A DNA stretch of 10,012 nucleotides from Legionella genomosp. 1. GTDB lineage: Bacteria; Pseudomonadota; Gammaproteobacteria; Legionellales; Legionellaceae. Below, one piece after another: positions 5,571-10,012 of the stretch; within the stretch, counting starts at the first letter, position 1, and every line of letters begins with the position of its first letter. A program made the position numbers and the translations under genes. The notes below the pieces were generated by a model that did not search any database, was not told the origin of the DNA, and saw only the letters and a list, made by a program, of their open reading frames with translations. The stretch spans positions 1-10,012 of the forward strand of contig CAMDJY010000037.1 in assembly GCA_945901145.1 (NCBI GenBank), written 5' to 3'.

Positions 5571-7526
5571 ACGTTTGAAAAAAATATCGCTGAATTAACC
5601 TTGAGAAGTATTCTTCTGGCAATTTTATTGACCGTTTTGTTAGCAATATCTAATGCTTATCTGGCGTTAAGACTGGGAATATTAACTTCAGCGTCAATTC
5701 CAGCTGCGATTCTTTCTATGGGAATTTTGCGTTTTTTTAAAAATCCAAGCATTTTGGAAAACAATGCCGTACAAACAGCCGCCTCAGCAGGTGAAGCTGT
5801 TGCCGGTGGCATTGTTTATACGATTCCTGCATTAATTATTATTGAATATTGGCATCAGTTTGATTATTTTACGAATTTTTTTATTGCGCTGGCAGGTGGT
5901 GTTTTGGGTGTGATGTTTTCAATTCCGTTGCGTCGTATTTTGGTGAATGAACCAATTTTACAATTTCCTGAAGGACGTGCGATAGCAGAAATATTGAAAA
6001 CATCTCGTGATGATGCCACGTTTAAGCATTTGTTATGGGGTGGGGGTGTTGGTGCGCTGATTGAACTGTGCCAAGTTGGATTTAAGCTGATCGCCACGCA
6101 GTGGAGTTACTGGTTCGTATTTCGTCAAACATTATTTGGTATGAATATCGGTTTTTCAGCAACGATGATTGGTGCCGGGTTTTTAGTTGGGCAAGACATG
6201 GCGCTGAGTATTTTTTTAGGCGCAGGATTAGCCTGGGGGATTGGGTTGCCTGTGATCAGCCGTTATCATGCTGATATTATTCAGCACAACTCTGCAGTAG
6301 ATGCCATGATGAAACTATGGGAGACCGATCTCCGTTATCTCGGGATTGGTGCTATGCTATTTGCCGGAGTTTGGACGCTGATTAAATTATCTAAGCCCCT
6401 ATATCAGCGTATTGCTTCATCTCTTGTTTCGATTAAACATGATGGATTGGCGGTGGCGCATTTAAGGACTGACCAAGATATTCCTATGCCGTTGGTATTT
6501 TCAGGTATATTAGTTATTGGCTTTGCGCTCTTTTGGTTTTTTCAATCAGTTTTTCCACTTAAACTGATAGGTTTTACAGATTTTTATGCAATAAATATGA
6601 TTTTTATAGCAATTGCGTATGTCTTGATGATTGGTTTTTTGTTTTCTGTGATCACCGCTTATTTTTCAGGTATGGTGGGCGTCAGCGCCAGCCCGGGGAG
6701 TTCAGTGGTCATTGCGGGCATCTTATTTGCTGCATGGTTGTTTTTGGCAGTAATCCATGCATGGGTGGTAACGCCTTTATCGCATGATCAGCTTAAAGCG
6801 GTAGAGGCAATGACCATTATTGTAGGATCAATCGTTACCGGAATTGCTGCCATTGCTAATGATAATACGCAAGATTTAAAAGTCGGGCAATTGGTTGGCG
6901 CCACGCCCTGGAAACAGCAGCTGATGTTGTTATTAGGTGTTGTGGTATCAGCCTTGGTGATTCCCCCGGTGATGCATTTATTATTCGATGTCTACGGTAT
7001 CGCTGGTGTCATGCCGCGTCCGGGAATGGATGCCAGTCAGTCGTTACCCGCGCCAACTGCCGTGCTTTTGGCGGCGATTACTACGGCTGTATTTCAGCAT
7101 GCACTGCCTTGGCAGATGTTGCTGATAGGCGCAAGTATGATGATATTATTAATGGTGCTTGATCGTGTCTTGCACTTGAAACGTTTGTTTAATTTATCTG
7201 TTTTAGGCGTTGCGATTGGTATGTATTTGCCGCTATCATCTTCTTTCCCCTTGTTTATTGGGGGAATGATTGCGCATCGGGTCAAGCGGGCGGTTAAAGG
7301 GCATACCAACAAACAACAAATTGGTACTCTGATTGCCTGTGGTTTGGTCGCAGGCTCTGCGTTAATTGATGTATTGCTCGCTTTGATTTTTTCTTTGACG
7401 CACAGCCAAAATGCACTTGCTTTGATGAGCTCTACGCGTTTTGAGCCTTATCGCGTGCTTTTAGCTGTGACCACTATTTTTATTTTGAGTTTATGGATTA
7501 AAAATCGCGTTTCTCGTGAGCAATAG
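5568..7526 (+). CDS. OPT-family oligopeptide transporter
   Basis: This is a polytopic inner-membrane protein of 652 aa, likely a proton-coupled importer of small peptides or of peptide-like or metal-chelate substrates. The whole sequence is a succession of hydrophobic segments (roughly 14-16) with short loops. Family motifs are present: NAYLALRLGILTSASIPAA (29-47), SILENNAVQTAASAGEAVAGG (61-81), FPEGRAIAEIL after the third segment, SASPGSS, and NDNTQDLKVGQLVGATPWKQQ (from 431). A late RPGMDASQSLPAPTA loop occupies the place where many prokaryotic OPTs have a PQA-containing loop. The length is typical of prokaryotic OPTs. The start at 5568 has only a weak upstream GAG-rich site. It follows the SDR gene by 30 bp, so one transcript is likely. 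The 3' end overlaps the convergent nucleotidase gene by 29 bp. The substrate cannot be told from sequence: members carry oligopeptides or iron-siderophore-like complexes. Confidence 0.92.
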   Translation: MTFEKNIAELTLRSILLAILLTVLLAISNAYLALRLGILTSASIPAAILSMGILRFFKNPSILENNAVQTAASAGEAVAGGIVYTIPALIIIEYWHQFDYFTNFFIALAGGVLGVMFSIPLRRILVNEPILQFPEGRAIAEILKTSRDDATFKHLLWGGGVGALIELCQVGFKLIATQWSYWFVFRQTLFGMNIGFSATMIGAGFLVGQDMALSIFLGAGLAWGIGLPVISRYHADIIQHNSAVDAMMKLWETDLRYLGIGAMLFAGVWTLIKLSKPLYQRIASSLVSIKHDGLAVAHLRTDQDIPMPLVFSGILVIGFALFWFFQSVFPLKLIGFTDFYAINMIFIAIAYVLMIGFLFSVITAYFSGMVGVSASPGSSVVIAGILFAAWLFLAVIHAWVVTPLSHDQLKAVEAMTIIVGSIVTGIAAIANDNTQDLKVGQLVGATPWKQQLMLLLGVVVSALVIPPVMHLLFDVYGIAGVMPRPGMDASQSLPAPTAVLLAAITTAVFQHALPWQMLLIGASMMILLMVLDRVLHLKRLFNLSVLGVAIGMYLPLSSSFPLFIGGMIAHRVKRAVKGHTNKQQIGTLIACGLVAGSALIDVLLALIFSLTHSQNALALMSSTRFEPYRVLLAVTTIFILSLWIKNRVSREQ

Positions 7527-8895
7527 CATCATCATGTGCCAAAGAACGTCTATGTGCTCTAAAGTAACTCAATGGTGAGCAATCGAAGAGTTCGATGAGT
7601 TTTTCCATGTAAATACAGGCATACCTGTCGACTTGGTAAGCAAAGTAACTCTCTTCAGCGCCTGCGCGAAATATACGTCCCCAAGTTTGGTTATAAAATG
7701 CATCTTGCTCTTGAATGAGTGCACTGACAGTATTATCAATGAGCAAGATTTTATCTTGTAGTTGATTAATTCTAGAATCAAAATCATTGCTTTTTTCATC
7801 TAAACGTTTTGTGTAGAGTTCTATATATTCTTGTTCTAATTGTTTTTTTATCAACATATTTTCGGTAATTTGTTGTTCAATCGGCAATGCTTGGCGTTGT
7901 GCATCCATTTCTTTACCAAGCTCTTCGACGACTAATGCCGTTCGCCAATTACAATGTTTTTTAAGGCGGACGATATCTCCGTAAATATGATCGCCAAGAT
8001 ATAAAATTTCATCGCCATTTAACGCAAGATCATTAGTAAAAGTTGTTGCATTGCCACCTTGATAAACCCCTGGTGTTATTTTTCCGGAAAGATTAGTCAT
8101 AAGCCCCGTGGCTGGGTCTATTTTTAAAAAACGCAAATTGTCATAAAAAAAACGTGGCTTACTGGAAAGAGTAATTACATATTCAAAGATATTTTCCCAG
8201 GTTTCCCCTTGCGGTAAAAAGGGATTGATTGCGTAATCTAGGAGTGTTTTTGTATAGGGATATTCAGAGTTTGTTAAGACAAAGATTTTTTTCCCATAAC
8301 GAATAAATCGTTGAATACCTTCGATCAATTTTTCATCTTTAATCACAAAATGATCTAGATTTTGACTGATTTGCGCTTTTAGATTGCCATCAGCATGAAC
8401 TTTGTCGACGGCAGATAAGACATCTGTCGCAATGACTTGATAACTTGGTAGCGCCTGGTGATTTTTATCTTTTATATCTACGAGTTGGCCATAGAGCACA
8501 CAAAAAGCAATTGAAAAAGAAGTATCTATCACCATGTAGTTGGGACTACTTAAATCAGCATAAGTACTCCGATAAAAAGCTTGTTGTTCATGAAAATGGA
8601 TGGGTTTGGTGCCATGATAACTTTGGCGAATTGCGCCATATCTGTTCAGTTTAAGAATATTGCCGTTTTCACTATCAATCACTAATCCACGAATTGCGTC
8701 GGTCATATTAAATTTAAATTGTCGAATTTCTTCTGGATAGCGTTTGTTTTCTATGAGTTCGTCAATAATCATTTTATAAACCAGATGCTCAAAATTTTCG
8801 GTTTTATATCGAATGAGCGTGTGATCCATATCTAGGCCTATAAACTTAATTTTTTTTAAGTTTAACGTTCGGTTTACAAATATATTTTGATTCAT
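7498..8895 (-). CDS. HAD-IG family 5'-nucleotidase (cytosolic purine 5'-nucleotidase, cN-II-like)
   Basis: This cytosolic HAD phosphatase probably hydrolyses purine nucleoside monophosphates such as IMP and GMP, as the eukaryotic cN-II homologue does. The 465-aa length suits the HAD-IG subfamily. Motif I is GLDMDHTLI, with nucleophile Asp22 and acid/base Asp24. Motif II is VLTNSEYPYTK. The motif III lysine lies in SSKPRFF. Motif IV is YLGDHIYGDI, with two acidic residues for Mg2+. This is the same set as cN-II DMDYT, LTNS, RKPLFF and GDHIFGDI. After the core comes a charged, probably coiled-coil segment (EQQITENMLIKKQLEQEYIE... to about residue 400), then the family's C-terminal GRIFRAG...FAYQVDRYACIY segment. 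A good AAGGAA ribosome site (8900-8905) precedes the ATG. It lies 17 bp after pilD, so it is likely the last gene of a pilC-pilD operon, in the position where many gammaproteobacteria have coaE. The substrate is inferred from family only. Confidence 0.93.
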   Translation of the reverse strand: MNQNIFVNRTLNLKKIKFIGLDMDHTLIRYKTENFEHLVYKMIIDELIENKRYPEEIRQFKFNMTDAIRGLVIDSENGNILKLNRYGAIRQSYHGTKPIHFHEQQAFYRSTYADLSSPNYMVIDTSFSIAFCVLYGQLVDIKDKNHQALPSYQVIATDVLSAVDKVHADGNLKAQISQNLDHFVIKDEKLIEGIQRFIRYGKKIFVLTNSEYPYTKTLLDYAINPFLPQGETWENIFEYVITLSSKPRFFYDNLRFLKIDPATGLMTNLSGKITPGVYQGGNATTFTNDLALNGDEILYLGDHIYGDIVRLKKHCNWRTALVVEELGKEMDAQRQALPIEQQITENMLIKKQLEQEYIELYTKRLDEKSNDFDSRINQLQDKILLIDNTVSALIQEQDAFYNQTWGRIFRAGAEESYFAYQVDRYACIYMEKLIELFDCSPLSYFRAHRRSLAHDDAIAHEKRDF

Positions 8896-8899
8896 AGTA

Positions 8900-8905
8900 T
8901 TCCTT
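8900..8905 (-). promoter_or_regulatory. Ribosome binding site of the HAD-IG nucleotidase gene
   Basis: On the minus strand AAGGAA lies 4 nt before the ATG at 8895, in the 17-bp gap after the pilD stop. It fixes the nucleotidase start and supports translation from a shared pil transcript. Confidence 0.7.
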
Positions 8906-8912
8906 ACATATG

Positions 8913-9737
8913 TTACAAATGAATGAAACGAACAATTGATTGCTTAAAAAATAAAACAAACACCCCTGATGCGCACAAAAAAGGACCAAAAGGAATTGGT
9001 GTATTTTTATTTTTGCCTGTCATTTTTAAATAGATGATGCCAATACTCGCACCGATGAAAGATGCAAAAAACAATATAAAGGGTAGCATAAGACCACCAA
9101 ACCATGCACCAAATGCAGCAAATAATTTGAAATCCCCATGTCCCATACCTTCTTTATGGGTAATTAAGTAAAAAATTTTAGCAAATAACCATAGACAAAC
9201 ATAAGCCATTGCTGCACTTAATACTGCATCAGGTAACGTCGTAAATAAATTTTCTGTATTCGCGATAAGCCCCATCCATAATAAACCTAAAGTCAGCTCG
9301 TCAGGCAAGAGCTGATGACTGATATCAATAAACGTTAAACAGATGATGATACTGATAAAAATCATGGAAAATAATAAGTAGATGGTCAAGCCAAAATGTA
9401 TTGCAGCTGCTAATGAAAATAACAGCGTTAACAACTCGACCAATGGATAACGCATTGAAATTTTATGTTTACAAAAGCTGCAATGCCCCCCGGTAAAAAG
9501 ATAGCCGAACAATGGGATATTGTATTGAAAACAAATGTTTTTTTTACAAGTTGGACAAAAAGAGCCTGGAAAAAATAAATTGATAGAGCGCTCTTTGGCG
9601 TGTTGCTGCTCCGTTGGTTCGAGCATAATAGGCAGGCGGTAAATAATGACGTTGAGTAAGCTACCAATCACTAAAGCAAGAATGGCAATCATGATATAAC
9701 AGGTTTGAGGTGATTGAGTTATTAATAATTCGATCAT
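8913..9737 (-). CDS. pilD: Type IV prepilin leader peptidase / N-methyltransferase
   Basis: This inner-membrane aspartic protease cleaves the leader of type IV prepilins and type II secretion pseudopilins and methylates the new N-terminus. The 274-aa length is typical. The N-terminal membrane segment is followed by GSLLNVIIYRLP. A cytoplasmic domain then carries two CxxC pairs (C61/C64 and C86/C89) that bind zinc in the bifunctional form. RYPLVELLT leads into the peptidase domain, where the catalytic aspartates are D138 (FIDISHQLLPDELT) and D202 (GMGHGDFK). Their 64-residue spacing equals that of the TcpJ aspartates D125 and D189. The usual GxGDxK reads GHGDFK here. About eight hydrophobic segments are visible. 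The start ATG overlaps the pilC stop (ATGA at 9734-9737), so the two genes are translationally coupled. A GGAG at 9748-9751 lies a somewhat long 10 nt upstream. Confidence 0.96.
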   Translation of the reverse strand: MIELLITQSPQTCYIMIAILALVIGSLLNVIIYRLPIMLEPTEQQHAKERSINLFFPGSFCPTCKKNICFQYNIPLFGYLFTGGHCSFCKHKISMRYPLVELLTLLFSLAAAIHFGLTIYLLFSMIFISIIICLTFIDISHQLLPDELTLGLLWMGLIANTENLFTTLPDAVLSAAMAYVCLWLFAKIFYLITHKEGMGHGDFKLFAAFGAWFGGLMLPFILFFASFIGASIGIIYLKMTGKNKNTPIPFGPFLCASGVFVLFFKQSIVRFIHL

Positions 9738-10012
9738 GAAACAATCGCTCCGAATTGAAAAATAGGTAAATACATCGCCACAATGAGCAGACCAATTAAA
9801 AGTCCTAAAAAAATCATAAGACCAGGTTCTAGTAAGCGACTTAACAACTCTATCGACATGGTAAATGTTTCATGATATTGCTTAGCCACATGCGCCAACA
9901 TTGCTTCTAATCTACCAGATTCTTCGCCAATTGCTATCATTTGTATCATCATATTTGGAAAACATTGAGTTTTTTCAAATGCGGTTTGTAAATTCATACC
10001 TTCTGCGACTGA
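9734..10012 (-). CDS. pilC: Type IV pilus inner-membrane platform protein PilC (GspF family), C-terminal part
   Basis: PilC/GspF is the inner-membrane platform of type IV pilus and type II secretion machines and couples the cytoplasmic ATPases to pilin assembly. The gene runs off the right edge: the frame is open to base 10012 (SVAEG before the Met at 9997), so that Met is internal. The visible 92 residues are the C-terminal quarter of a ~400-aa protein. FPNMMIQMIAIGEESGRLEAML is the hallmark of the second GspF domain. It is followed by a cytoplasmic helix and the last membrane segment, LEPGLMIFLGLLIGLLIVAMYLPIFQ, as in PilC. The ATGA overlap with pilD indicates an operon, with pilB expected upstream, outside the window. 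GspF from a type II system is possible, but the adjacent pilD favours PilC. Confidence 0.93.
   Translation of the reverse strand, partial: SVAEGMNLQTAFEKTQCFPNMMIQMIAIGEESGRLEAMLAHVAKQYHETFTMSIELLSRLLEPGLMIFLGLLIGLLIVAMYLPIFQFGAIVS

Overview
The window looks like chromosomal DNA from an AT-rich gammaproteobacterium, most plausibly of the order Legionellales (Legionella, Coxiella, Berkiella or Aquicella-like). Evidence for this is the mix of housekeeping genes with a type IV pilus assembly pair (pilC, pilD), a cN-II-like HAD-IG 5'-nucleotidase of a kind known from Legionella, an OPT-family transporter, and a eukaryotic-like protein kinase fused to ankyrin repeats whose C-terminus resembles a Dot/Icm type IVB secretion signal. 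The taxonomic placement is inference: there is no rRNA or other marker in the window.

Layout. (1) Bases 2-2936, plus strand: the 3' part of nadC, then murG and an M17 leucyl aminopeptidase. They are joined by ATGA-type start/stop overlaps, so they form one translationally coupled operon. The MurG is of the type usual in Firmicutes and is not in a division/cell-wall cluster. (2) Bases 2931-4652, minus strand: a Ser/Thr kinase-ankyrin protein, convergent with the aminopeptidase and overlapping it by 6 bp. It has its own strong sigma70-like promoter at 4684-4712. (3) Bases 4812-7526, plus strand: an SDR oxidoreductase (sepiapterin/benzil reductase-like) and an OPT-family membrane transporter, 30 bp apart. 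(4) Bases 7498-10012, minus strand: pilC (5' part off the window), pilD and the HAD-IG nucleotidase, tightly spaced and probably one transcript. The nucleotidase converges on the OPT gene with a 29-bp overlap.

The window is almost fully coding. The only sizeable gap is about 160 bp at 4653-4811, which holds the divergent start region of the kinase and SDR genes. There are no rRNA or tRNA genes, insertion sequences, CRISPR arrays or convincing terminators.

Functionally this is mostly core metabolism (NAD synthesis, peptidoglycan precursor synthesis, peptide turnover, nucleotide dephosphorylation) and type IV pilus/type II secretion prepilin processing. The kinase-ankyrin gene stands out as a candidate host-directed effector. 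Three other points deserve attention: the Firmicutes-like MurG, the three-repeat super-periodicity of the ankyrin array, and a perfect 32-bp A/T palindrome with two 9-nt homopolymer runs inside the SDR gene.
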